A stretch of 64,000 bases of DNA from Coprococcus sp. (GTDB taxonomy: Bacteria; Bacillota_A; Clostridia; Lachnospirales; Lachnospiraceae): NCBI GenBank assembly GCA_017624085.1, contig JAGANU010000004.1:74693-138692 (forward strand), given 5' to 3'. Positions 23,301 through 29,479 of this stretch are shown piece after piece. A program made the position numbers and the translations under genes. The notes under the pieces were generated by a model. The model had not been told where the DNA came from, did not search any database, and was given only the letters and a program-made list of their open reading frames with translations. Every line of letters begins with the position of its first letter. Position 1 is the stretch's first letter.

Positions 23301-26300
23301 CTTTGGCAAGGCTCTCTGAAGTTGTGACCTCGATATTGTTCTCATAGCTTACAGTGTAGTCCGTTGCCTCAGTAAGAAGCGTATCCACATTGTACACGAA
23401 AACCTTCGGAGTAACTGCATAGCCCGTATATACCTGATCATCAATCTCCATAATTCTGAGGGTATCCACACTTGCAGGATTGATTGTAAATCCAGCTGAC
23501 TTTGTTCCCCCGTACAGGCCTTTACCGGTTATTGTAACTGAGGCGTCTGCGCCGGCATTCACATTGCTGTCATAGCCGGACACAACATAATCCACATCCT
23601 CCTCAAGCTGTTTATCCTTGTAAGTCACTGAAATAGCAGGACATATCTCACGTCCTGTATAGGTCTGATCCTCTATAGCTGCTATTACAGCCTTTGAAAT
23701 ATCAATCGCCGTAATCTTGAAGGAGCCAGATGCTGTTCCTTTGTAGTTGCCGTCCTCTTTTGCCTCTACAGTTATGCTTGCTGTTCCTATCTCGACATTG
23801 TCACTGTAGAAAACAGTATAATTCTCCTCGCCTAACAGTTCTCCGTTCTTTAATGTAACTGTAACAGCAGGTGTCTGCTCTTCTCCTGTGTACTCCGCAT
23901 CATCAGCAGTTACTGTTGCACCTGAGATATCCAAGGCTGTAATCAGGAAGGTCTGTGTAAGACTTCCCTTGTAATTGCCTGTGGTCTTTGCGGTTATGGT
24001 GACGCTTCCTGTTCCCACATTGACATTTGAATCGTAAGAAACAGTGAAGTCCTCAAAGCTGGATTCTCTTATAATATCGTCTGTCAATATGTGAAGTGGC
24101 TGTGGTGTTATCTCCCCACCGGTATACTCTGTGCTTACAGTGTCAAGCTCCAACACTCCCCCTGAGATATCAAAAGCCTGAATATCAAAATAGAAAGCTA
24201 CGCTTCCGGAATACTTTCCACAGCCTGATATTGTAAGTGTTGCAGTTCCCACATTCTTGTTGTTGCTAAAGCTGTATGTGTATTCACTGCCATGTCTCAT
24301 GGCAATTCCGTCATACTTTACCGTAAACTCTGGAGTTATCAGATTGCCAAAGTTATAAACCTGGTCCTCAAGTCCTTCCACAGTAAGCTTATCATCACCC
24401 ACAAGACTTATGGACTCTTTTACAATGGAGAATGACCTTGTTACAGTTCCCGTATAATTGCTTCCTGCTCCGGTAATGTATACGGTTGCTGTACCAACCT
24501 CTATATTATTGCTGTACTTTAAGGTGTAATCCGTTCCTTCCTCAAGAGTCTCCTCTCCATTTTTTATTGTAATGGAAGGTGTAATTGCAGAGCCTGTATA
24601 GGACTGATTAGGAATGGAGCTTATTACGCAGCTGCTAAGCTCTCTCTTTACAATATTAAAGGTCTTTGTAATAGTACCGGCAAAGTTTCCAATACCCTCT
24701 ATTGTAACATTAACTTCATTTCCAACCTCAACATTGTTGTCGCCAAATGTAACAGTGTAGTCAACATCCTGCATAAGAATGTATGTCTTTCCGCTATACG
24801 ACTTCTTTATAGTAACTGCCGGTGAAATCTCGCTTCCGGTATATTGCTGATCATCTATGTCAGTAATACTAAATCCCTGTGTCTGCTTTATCTGAAGAGG
24901 ACTGACTGTAAACGTCTTTGTTACAGGACCACCTTCGTAATTATCATTTAATGAAGTGATGGTAAATGTAGCCTCTTCGGAAGCATTTACATTGTTGTCA
25001 TATGTTATTTCATAGTCTATGCCCTCTTCAAGCACATTACTTCCATTCATTATTGTTACATCCGGATACACTGCCTGACCCATGGCATAATCAACTGACT
25101 GACTATAGTTTATTTCAAGCTCCTCAAATGGCTTTGGAAGAATCTTAAAGGTTAGTATCTTCTCGCCATCCTCGTATGTTCCAAGACCGGTTATTGTAAG
25201 CACCGCAGTACCCACATTCACGTTGCTTGAGCCTGTAACGGTATAATCCACTCCCTCCTTAAGAACATAATCTCCATTCTTCAAGGTGAACTGTGGAACG
25301 ATCTCCGAACCTGTGTAGTACTGGTCTTCAATTACCGGGTCTGGAAGATCTCCGATGTTGCCTGACGGAGCAACTACATTTATCTTTATAGATCTGGATC
25401 CGGTATACTTCTGGGTAAGAGATGATATGGCATCGATCCAGACAATCTGATTTTCACCCGCTTCAACAGCACTTGTCGTAACCTTATAGTCAACCCCCTG
25501 AATCAGCTCCATGTTGTTGTAGGTAAGCTTGACAACAGGAACAATAGTCTGTCCTGTGTATTCATAATCCTGGGTATAATCACAGACGACATCATCATCG
25601 CCAATATTTTTAGCACTGATTGTAAACTTTCTATCTACAGAACCGGCATATTCGCCCTTTCCTGTAAAGGTAACTGTTCCGGTTCCGGGAAGAAGGTTCT
25701 CGCCGTAGCTGGATTCATAATCAGTCCCCTCGGTGAGGGTAGTTCCCTGATATGTAAGCGTAGCTTTCGGTGTAAGCTGTGAGCCTGTATATACCACGCC
25801 GGTAATACTTCCAATAGAAACATCCGCCATGCTGATTTTGTCAGTCTTAATTGTAAACTTACCATCTGCAGTACCGGTAAAGTTATTTAATCCTCTTATT
25901 GTAACTACAGCATTTGCTCCAATGTTTGTATTGTTGCTGTATGTATAAACCTCATAATCGGTTCCCGCTGTAAGTGTTGCCCCATTATAGGTAACCTTTG
26001 AAGGGACCGGAGTAAGGGGAAGACCGGTGAAATCCTGAGGGTCTACCGTGATAACCGCAGTTCCTATATCAGCAGGAACAATGTTAAATGTAGCCGCCTT
26101 CGTTCCTGTATAGTTTCCTGTACCCTTAATATCAAAGCTATAGGTTCCTACATCATATTTCTTGCCATTATTAAATTCAGTGAAATCAAGATAGAAATCC
26201 TGACTAAGTGTTAATGGCGTTGTTCCGTCCATTACCGAAACTGTTGTTCCGGACTGCATTACATTTTTGTTATTTGGATTGTATGCAGCATCTGTGGCTG

Positions 26301-27558
26301 TATATGTTATGTTGCCTATATCCTTTGGCTGGATTGTAAATGGAACATCTACTGTTCCAACGTAGCTGCCAAGTCCGGTTATCTTCACAGACGCTTTCTT
26401 TGACGAAGTACTTGCATTTACATTGTCGCTATAGGACACGACCTTGAAGTCTGTTCCATTTGTAAGTGTGCTTCCGTTGTAGGTTACAACAGGAACCGGC
26501 TCATGAGCCTGTCCATTATATACAAAGCTTCCGGATATGCTGATTTCTGCATCCGTTAAGCTCTTAACACTGTCTGCCGATACAATAGAGAAGGTCTTCG
26601 TAATACTTCCGTAGTATCTTTCACTCATACCGGTGATAACAGCTGTTGCAGTACCGATATCTGTATTATTGCTGTATGTAATCTCGTAGTCGTAGTTCTT
26701 GATAAGCGGACTTCCGCTTTTTAAATCTATAAGTGTAGGCTCCGGGGTGACCGCCTGCCCTGTGTATGGGTATTTTTCTCCCAGTGACACTGACACATTC
26801 TCTTCGTTTGCAATGTCGGCCTCAACGATAGTGAAGTAAAGATTCATTTCACCCTCATCGCCAACCAAATAATTACTTCCCGAAAGAGAGGTAACCGTAA
26901 TAAACGGTCCGTATACATCTCCGGGATCCACTTCCCCGGCACGGTCCACATTGCAGTAGGTTACCTTGTAATCAAGATTCTGTGTAAGGTATATTTTGGA
27001 TGTGGAGCCTGTCCTCACTGTAATTTCAGGCATTACATCACCTGCTGTATATCGAAGCTCCGGATACGGACTTACTGTATACACTTCTCCATCAAGAAGG
27101 AAACAGTTTGCCGCACTGATACTCCTTTGTTTAATGGTGAAGTTCTTTCGAACCTCTCCTGTGTAACCGGCACTCTCTTTACCTGTTGCAATGATTGTGG
27201 CTGTTCCTACCTTATCATTGTTCTCGTATGATATGGTGTAACATGAGGCAGCAAGCTTAGTCCCGTTTGTAACCGATATATACCTGGTAGGTATGGTAGT
27301 CCGACCTGTCGGGTTATATACCTGGGTCAGATATATATCAGAAATATTGAGGTAATAACCTGCTTCTGCCAGGTTCGTAAGCTCCGTCTCTGCAAGAGCT
27401 GCTCCCTCCTCCTTTTCGGCATCAGTCGGGGTAGACACGCCCACTGCGTCCCCGGCAAATGCCCTCACATATGCATAATCACTTTGGAACATCACGGACG
27501 CAGCCATGATGAATGCCATGATAAATGCAATAATCCTTTTAAAGCTACATTTTGTCAT
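11377..27558 (-). CDS. Giant secreted repeat protein (5393 aa) with C-terminal Fn3 domains
   Basis: A single uninterrupted frame of 5393 codons, a quarter of the window. Residues 1-35 form a signal peptide (basic start, hydrophobic core IIAFIMAFIMAASVMF). After a short linker come about 63 tandem units of roughly 75-84 residues, to about residue 5020. The unit consensus is a YTG-x-x-[IV]-TP start, G-x-TL, DYTV-x-Y-x-NN, VGTATVTITG, and GNYTG-x-x-x-x-F-x-I at the end. This resembles bacterial Ig-like/MBG-type beta-sandwich repeats of gut Firmicute surface proteins. Four fibronectin type III domains fill the C-terminus (near 5025, 5115, 5205 and 5295). The protein ends STVRYAKVQ: no PKTG/LPXTG motif and no membrane anchor. 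It has its own promoter and terminator. A role in adhesion or as a long stalk is inference. Cys is rare. Confidence 0.9.
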   Translation of the reverse strand: MTKCSFKRIIAFIMAFIMAASVMFQSDYAYVRAFAGDAVGVSTPTDAEKEEGAALAETELTNLAEAGYYLNISDIYLTQVYNPTGRTTIPTRYISVTNGTKLAASCYTISYENNDKVGTATIIATGKESAGYTGEVRKNFTIKQRSISAANCFLLDGEVYTVSPYPELRYTAGDVMPEITVRTGSTSKIYLTQNLDYKVTYCNVDRAGEVDPGDVYGPFITVTSLSGSNYLVGDEGEMNLYFTIVEADIANEENVSVSLGEKYPYTGQAVTPEPTLIDLKSGSPLIKNYDYEITYSNNTDIGTATAVITGMSERYYGSITKTFSIVSADSVKSLTDAEISISGSFVYNGQAHEPVPVVTYNGSTLTNGTDFKVVSYSDNVNASTSSKKASVKITGLGSYVGTVDVPFTIQPKDIGNITYTATDAAYNPNNKNVMQSGTTVSVMDGTTPLTLSQDFYLDFTEFNNGKKYDVGTYSFDIKGTGNYTGTKAATFNIVPADIGTAVITVDPQDFTGLPLTPVPSKVTYNGATLTAGTDYEVYTYSNNTNIGANAVVTIRGLNNFTGTADGKFTIKTDKISMADVSIGSITGVVYTGSQLTPKATLTYQGTTLTEGTDYESSYGENLLPGTGTVTFTGKGEYAGSVDRKFTISAKNIGDDDVVCDYTQDYEYTGQTIVPVVKLTYNNMELIQGVDYKVTTSAVEAGENQIVWIDAISSLTQKYTGSRSIKINVVAPSGNIGDLPDPVIEDQYYTGSEIVPQFTLKNGDYVLKEGVDYTVTGSSNVNVGTAVLTITGLGTYEDGEKILTFKILPKPFEELEINYSQSVDYAMGQAVYPDVTIMNGSNVLEEGIDYEITYDNNVNASEEATFTITSLNDNYEGGPVTKTFTVSPLQIKQTQGFSITDIDDQQYTGSEISPAVTIKKSYSGKTYILMQDVDYTVTFGDNNVEVGNEVNVTIEGIGNFAGTITKTFNIVKRELSSCVISSIPNQSYTGSAITPSITIKNGEETLEEGTDYTLKYSNNIEVGTATVYITGAGSNYTGTVTRSFSIVKESISLVGDDKLTVEGLEDQVYNFGNLITPEFTVKYDGIAMRHGSEYTYSFSNNKNVGTATLTISGCGKYSGSVAFYFDIQAFDISGGVLELDTVSTEYTGGEITPQPLHILTDDIIRESSFEDFTVSYDSNVNVGTGSVTITAKTTGNYKGSLTQTFLITALDISGATVTADDAEYTGEEQTPAVTVTLKNGELLGEENYTVFYSDNVEIGTASITVEAKEDGNYKGTASGSFKITAIDISKAVIAAIEDQTYTGREICPAISVTYKDKQLEEDVDYVVSGYDSNVNAGADASVTITGKGLYGGTKSAGFTINPASVDTLRIMEIDDQVYTGYAVTPKVFVYNVDTLLTEATDYTVSYENNIEVTTSESLAKATITGKGNYTGSVVKTFAIAKGIIDFSKATLSIVDEGPFVYQFGKNIEPEISVSLDGSVLPKECYTVTYSDNVDAGVATITAKGNDNYKGQVQTTFTIAKYSIASGSLVLGENSFVYTGSAIEPEVSGIVCNDNTIDVDSSFTVSYSDNVNKGTATVTVTANEASNFTGKISDTYTISAADISKAEITVANQVYSGVAVKPEPVVSVGGRTLTPVSDYLVTYENNIAAGTAQLTITGTGNYKGQAATSFRIARKDIAECGISDIEGQIWTGKEITPAVSVKHGNITLVNDVDYTVEYQDNVDVTENAKATITGIGNYTGTKVLNFSISRTIVSIKNAVVGTIPNATYAFGGELKPEITVTYGEDTLTEGVDYNVTYKNNVNAGTASVIITGTGFYNDTKTVSFVIDPADVSKGTLSIDSAKLVYNGTAQLPNVSSIVVGDNKVPEADRIYFDITGADNVNVGTATITATAKTGTNYQGSVSATFEIISQSLADAEMIVDDVVFQNKELTPGVTVTLGGKTLVYNKDYTTSYSNNIAVGEATVTIKGTGNYTGTASKSFNILPRSIESAAIEVADQVYTGSSITPDVVVTLGSEVLSEGTDYTVSYSDNIFAGTGTVTVTGKGNYKGEAAETFKIAKADISGGSVSKVFDQTYTGQPITPAVTVTLANGKLLTAETDYDVAYSNNINVTSLGKEATITITAKGNYTGQLKTTFVINPRSVSGITVNGYSDKVSYTGKEITFDSLSVLDGDEELVFGTDFTVTYYNNINVTKNDDTYFEIIGLGNYTGNRKYSFVIDSKSIADCDIKAIPSQIWTGREITPEVVINNGDITLTQGTDFDVTYENNIDETTELKQAKAIITGKSNYSGSVTKEFTISRILVDISNADISQIDDQTFDFGRALTPGVIVSYKGETLTQDVDYKLDYANNVNVGEATVTISGIGGYNKSVVRTFRILPADITGGSITLKGNSFPYTGSSIAPSVTRITVSTANGEEIITDLSSFDITYSDNVNAGTASVSVAAKSDTNYTGTAAATFEITKASIETANVEAQNGVYSGSEITPDVTVTLGEKTLVRDTDYTVTYSDNVAAGSSAKVIVTGAGNYSGTVNSTFEIAQRSISDGVCGIPSQVYTGSDITPEISLTVAGKKLAADVDYTVTYENNRNVSTDTALACAVLKGTGNYTGRLSVYFSITPKSLASSDVSDVPAYEYTGDPIMPEVVVTNGGAVLTEGRDYDVTYSDNVDKGTSAKVIVTGKGNYQGTVTKLFEICMASISGAEVSNVPENAVYTGDSIVFDNISVVLNDKILSYGSDYTISYENNIDVTTDEKKAYVLIKGAGNYGGQIKKSFDIVPKDIALCKADDISGQIYTGSSVTPEVAVRDGSIVLSENEDYVVSYNNNVNITKNAQAIITGMGNYTGQIVVTFSISKEVLDISDAVIGAVADEYFNFGEAVTPDITVTLGGKTLEKGVDYGVLYTDNIKPGTATITVTGIDQNKGSVSTTFNILPIDIKNAVITLKKQEYVYTSAAVEAELSGITVTRNGVDKLVTDFSAFDTSFSNNTNVGEALVTVAAKDGQGYTGSASASYSIVAGTIKDAEVVIDSEVYTGEAVIPVSHVTLAGKILTNGVDYVISCTNNIDASDKAAYTITGVGNYTGTLSGYFTIASKKLNRADIVVDSGVFTGSAVTPELAVTLDGKTLTKDVDYTAAYSDNINVTSGTAKAVVVITGIGNYSGTAETVFDILPMDIEQLDIADIEPLGYTGSPARPEIVMTHGSVRLVAGTDYSVDYQDNMAVTKNARAVITGKGNYTGSVSKTFEIKACSIESAEVSGIADTVVYSGDDIVFEGIKVTINGRLLENNTDYSVSYINNRNVTTDSNPAVCTITGKGNYVGEVSRSFTITAKNIARCSIDPVGGQIYTGSPITPEVVIRDGDKVLKENVDYTVSYGNNVDITENAEISIKGIGNYKGTAAAVFTIAKQIIDISKASISKPDDQYYDFGNEIRPEVTLTYGGKTLVADVDYELVYISNISEGTATIQANGINTNTGSVSTTFKILPIDIKGGDVTLSYDSVEYTGSALKPEVIMLTVSREGKQETVTSLGAFDITYSDNTNVGTATVTVTAKTGSGFTGSTSKTFTIEKVDLSGAIISVDGSYTYTGSAIVPKYTVSLGGKVLVKDKDYTESCSNNVAAGSSAMVTVTGTGNYKGMCAANFTIAPKNIKTITAKVEEVTYSGEALTPEITVTLDDEILNPQIDYTVTYSNNVNATSQDERAVAQITGVGNFEGTVTVLFEIKARDISAAIVGDIPAQKYTGKEITPSVSVSLDGKELVYGTDYTVSYEDNIAVSSSAKAVIIGKGNYTGSCTKTFEINNISIEAATVTGIPVSAVYTGKEITFDDIIVTFDGKTLSEDVDYEVRYKDNIDVTDRAMVIITAKGNYSGKLERTFSITAKEISACSVDAIEGQIYTGSEIKPAVTVRDGGKLLVSGTDYTVSYSNNINVTSGDSKAVVTIEGTGNYKGQTSVTFAISKTVNDITKAVISKIPDQYFNMDQPLTPDVTVTLDGQELVKDQDYSVVYVNNVDEGEATVIVKGINNNTGSVSGKFNIVPVDISDGIITLDAASYVYTGMAVKPEITSFVVKRLGKNVKVTAFDNLEITYTSNTDVGTGKVTISAIEKEGFVGSVSRTFEIVGLSVENATVNVENGTYTGSAVTPSYTVELGGRTLVCGVDYEAAFSNNVNASDSAVLTITGKGNYSGMNSVRFTINPRKLTDAIVETAAARYTGKAVTPAFTVTVGSRILVEDTDFTAEYSDNVNVTSQSSKAYVTITGKGNYTGTATESFDILPRDISLAEIKEIERQQYTGNPVTPAITVADGDITLVSGVDYTVSYRNNIESGEEAEVVVTGKGNYTGTISRMFAIGGADISDAVVSGIKDSVSYTGTNIVFAGLKVTYKTELLTAGKDYTVSYSNNINVTDKAVITITGQGNYSGTLVRYFAITRKNIADSDCHVGEIGGQVYTGSEITPEVIVTYNNVTLTEDVDYEISYSNNIAPTTTAPAKAVITGKGSYTGTVVREFSITKAPVNISGAKVQAIADQEFARQYITPEVTITYNSEELVLGTDYKISYSNNFNVGTATVYITGYGNYVGSKKITFNITKRDISDFKAELSGTVYSYTGKAITPAVSSVENTGISYALDEDEINELIVKYTDNINVGKAKVTLTAAGTSNYTGSITSEFDISPLNIEGATVTADTMEYTGSAVTPKAVVMMNGLVLSGNDYEVTCSNNIYVGKGRIQITGKGNYTGTVAGTFDITARSIKNCTVTVGAVAENNSGVIVPSVSVKNGDVLLVEGKDYTVSCEQTGDATSKAKVVITGRGNYKDSVTNYVSIAKLSLTDAVLLGVEDKVYTGTNVTQNVTVLLGEKQLTLGEDYSIRYINNLHVGTATVIITGIGNYTDSIRKNFVISRRDISKEADITGIRAEVTYTGRAFKFTNMKITWAGTVLKEGVDYTVSYKNNSGITLTRTSKASFTVTFLKDFKGRITQQFRIKAFDISEATVTPISDKTYTGSAIKPAVKVTIDNTVIDPEEYEVVYSSNKYPGIATVKITGLNNFYGTKTVTFNILPSKVSGLKFVKSTTSAVKVSWSAVKYAQGYEVYYSKDGKTYTKAGGTTQLTYTLSKLASGRNYYIAVKAYVKASNTKLLYSASKATLLTGTHPAKVTGITYSSRNATVIHAKWNKVSGASGYKVYRTDNAGKKYVEVGKTASNSIKISGLKASTAYKIKVVAYRYVGKTVLWSAENAAKIMTTPTAVTGLTASKNSTTSIKLSWRKVSSADGYMVYRKSGTTYKKIGTIKSNATTSFVSSRLTSGTAYSYKVTAYKKFGTVVVQNAGAKLSTVTLPATPVVAVKAGASKLITAWNPVKGADGYVIYMSTSRTTGFKKIAAVKSTAKSQYTKTGLVKGKTYYVKLRAYKKTASGKLFYSSYSTVRYAKVQ
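12490..27330 (-). repeat. Array of about 63 tandem ~78-residue repeats with a 7-unit super-repeat
   Basis: Hand counting by the recurring F-x-I unit ends gives about 63 units. Distinct unit types recur with fixed order. A type with an FG or FN motif instead of YTG and the start [SA]K-x-x-[VI]DIS-x-A begins near 24425, 23248, 22322, 20689, 19041, 17402, 15762 and 14117. From 22322 on the spacing is a constant 1.63-1.65 kb (seven units, about 547 residues), giving six full super-repeats; the two earlier blocks have five and four units. The type after it contains an inserted ITV-x-x-x-G strand, and the sixth unit of each block has an IVF- or ITF-type strand in place of ITP. Confidence 0.85.
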
Positions 27559-27605
27559 AATTTACTCCGCCTTTCTTTTATGTATATAAGCCCTATTTAT
27601 GTGTA

Positions 27606-27634
27606 ATTTTACCAAAAATCAATATAGTATTCAA
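27606..27634 (-). promoter_or_regulatory. Promoter for the giant repeat protein
   Basis: Minus-strand -35 TTGAAT (27629-27634) and -10 TAAAAT (27606-27611), spacing 17. Ribosome site GGCGGAG lies before the ATG. Confidence 0.6.
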
Positions 27635-27665
27635 TGATTTATATTAATGTTTTACCTTATTTTTC

Positions 27666-27728
27666 ACAAAAAAACAGACTACTTCGTACAATGGGCACAA
27701 ATCCACACATACAAAATAGTCTGTTTTT
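27666..27728. terminator. Terminator between the PKTG protein and the giant gene
   Basis: Arms AAAACAGACTA (from 27671) and TAGTCTGTTTT (from 27717) with a 35-base loop, flanked by A and T runs so that it can work on both strands. On the minus strand it ends the PKTG-protein transcript before the giant-gene promoter. Confidence 0.6.
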
Positions 27729-27755
27729 ATATGTTAATATCCAGAAGCTGTTATT

Positions 27756-28370
27756 TTACTTTCTCTTAAGCATATAAACTGACACACCGGCACCTAAAAG
27801 TGCAACCACACCCATAAGAACAAACACAGGAAGGCTGTCTCCCGTCTTAGGAGCTACACCCGGGTCATTGATTACGTCATCTTCACCGCCGAATTCAATC
27901 TCTTCCTTAACGAATATGGCAAGCTGTCCCTCTGAAGGAAACTCCACATAAAGCGCTCCGTCAGCCAGCTCAAAACCAATACTCTCCCATAATCCATCTG
28001 TCGGTAGAAATCTAAGCTGAACATTCATATCTGAGGTTATGGATGCTCCTCGTATTTCAGTTGTCTCTATATCAGAAAAATCATAACCATCAAGAGCTGT
28101 TACTGAAAATACAGCAAGGGTTGAGAAACCTTCAAGGCTCTTATCACCAAGCACAACCGCAGGATCATCACCGAACATCAACGCATCCACATCCGGTATG
28201 GATGTATCTGCCTGAGAAATAAGAATATTGTCTGAGTCTGTCTCAAAGACTGTATCAGGACTCTTATTTGCAAGTGCCGTAACACTAAAAGCCATCGTCA
28301 TAATCATCGCCAACAGCACTGTACGAAATCTCTTTGTCCTTTTTTTCGTTCTTACCATATATCCCTTCAT
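27756..28370 (-). CDS. Small sortase-anchored surface protein (APKTGD motif)
   Basis: 204 residues from the ATG at 28368-28370, preferred over an in-frame ATG further upstream because AAAAGGAG lies just before it. A basic N-terminus and hydrophobic core ending in ALA form a signal peptide (about 1-38). The C-terminus is a classic sorting signal: APKTGD, a hydrophobic helix (VFVLMGVVALLGAGVSVYML) and KRK. PKTG motifs are the substrates of clostridial class B sortases such as that of Clostridioides difficile. The middle is acidic with no recognised domain. The sortase gene lies directly upstream in the same direction, so it is the likely enzyme for this substrate. Own promoter at 28444-28472. 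Confidence 0.8.
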   Translation of the reverse strand: MKGYMVRTKKRTKRFRTVLLAMIMTMAFSVTALANKSPDTVFETDSDNILISQADTSIPDVDALMFGDDPAVVLGDKSLEGFSTLAVFSVTALDGYDFSDIETTEIRGASITSDMNVQLRFLPTDGLWESIGFELADGALYVEFPSEGQLAIFVKEEIEFGGEDDVINDPGVAPKTGDSLPVFVLMGVVALLGAGVSVYMLKRK

Positions 28371-28443
28371 GTAATCCACTCCTTTTATATCATTTGCCCA
28401 TAACATGAAATATTGATTATCACATTACATGCCCATTTTTCTT

Positions 28444-28472
28444 ATATTAGCATCACAAAAAAACAGCGTCAA
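28444..28472 (-). promoter_or_regulatory. Promoter for the PKTG surface protein
   Basis: Minus-strand -35 TTGACG (28467-28472) and -10 TAATAT (28444-28449), spacing 17. Confidence 0.6.
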
Positions 28473-28510
28473 TTGTGCAAACTTCCGTTTTATAGTGAAA
28501 AATCTACATG

Positions 28511-29473
28511 TCAGTTACTGTTTTCTTCCCACAAAACAGCCTGAACAATCCATCTTTTTCCATTTATTCCACAACATGTTGAAAGTGTCAGTATTTTATC
28601 CTCTACATCTACCCTTTGGTCATTTTTCACAATACCTGTCTCAAAATTCTCATTAAAAATGCTACTTAAGTATTTCTCCCTATCCTCCTTCCTGTCAAAA
28701 TCAAAGGTTGCCAAAACACGTCTGTCATTCGTCCTATATGCCGCAAACACCTTATAGCACAAGGTTCTGCCCGGCAGATACACATACACGCCTCTGTAAT
28801 TGTCCAGAAAATCACTATCCTCGTAATTATGAAGCGTTTTAAACATCGTTCCGGTAGACATATTGTGTCCGTATATCACAGTATCAAAATCCGTCATAGC
28901 TGTGCTGTTTTCCACATCTACAAAAATTGCTCCGTCAGGGCTATACCTGCCACTTGCATCATGACTTAAGTAATATGAGTTATCTTCCCCTGCCAAAATG
29001 GGATAATTCACATCTGTTCCGGGAATAAATATCCACCCTATTATATCCTCATTTATGGACTTTAGCTTTTCAAAATCCACCTTTATCTGCGGCATCTCCT
29101 CATGGCTTATATCAGCCGCCTGCCTCCCTGTACCTCCTGATGAGGCGGTATCATATTCCACATATGTTCTAAGCTGTTTTTCTGTTTTTTCTGTTCTGTT
29201 ATGGGTAAATGCATATAGAACAACCCTCACAGCACAGAAGGAAAAGACAAGAACACATACGCCAAGTATGACTCGCCACAGCACACTCTCTTTTTTTGGG
29301 GAAGAGCTTTTATTATTTGTCCTTCTCCCGGAAGTAACCGGTGAATTTTCAGTGTGTCCGGCAACCTCCTGTTCATTTTCTGTCTGCCCGGCTTCTGACA
29401 ATATTCTTGTGGCAAGGGCTACCGCGTCCAATATTTTCTTGTCGTCAATAATATTCCTTGGGGTTTCAGACAT
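28511..29473 (-). CDS. srtB: Class B sortase
   Basis: A 320-residue membrane transpeptidase. A cytoplasmic N-terminal tail of about 70 polar residues is followed by one membrane helix (VILGVCVLVFSFCAV). The sortase domain has the catalytic His in VIYGHNMSTGTMF, the catalytic Cys in TLSTCCG, and the Arg in GKRWIVQA, the class B arrangement. It cleaves a PKTG-like motif and joins the protein to peptidoglycan; the APKTGD protein encoded next is the obvious substrate. It begins 6 bases after the LCP gene and has only a weak ribosome site, which suggests translational coupling. The long polar N-terminal tail is unusual. Confidence 0.9.
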   Translation of the reverse strand: MSETPRNIIDDKKILDAVALATRILSEAGQTENEQEVAGHTENSPVTSGRRTNNKSSSPKKESVLWRVILGVCVLVFSFCAVRVVLYAFTHNRTEKTEKQLRTYVEYDTASSGGTGRQAADISHEEMPQIKVDFEKLKSINEDIIGWIFIPGTDVNYPILAGEDNSYYLSHDASGRYSPDGAIFVDVENSTAMTDFDTVIYGHNMSTGTMFKTLHNYEDSDFLDNYRGVYVYLPGRTLCYKVFAAYRTNDRRVLATFDFDRKEDREKYLSSIFNENFETGIVKNDQRVDVEDKILTLSTCCGINGKRWIVQAVLWEENSN

Positions 29474-29479
29474 ATCTTT

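Noticed and set aside
11377..27558. Regular DNA repeats that could be mistaken for a CRISPR array or satellite
   Set aside because: The period is about 235 bases, the repeats are diverged at DNA level and fully coding in one frame of the giant protein.
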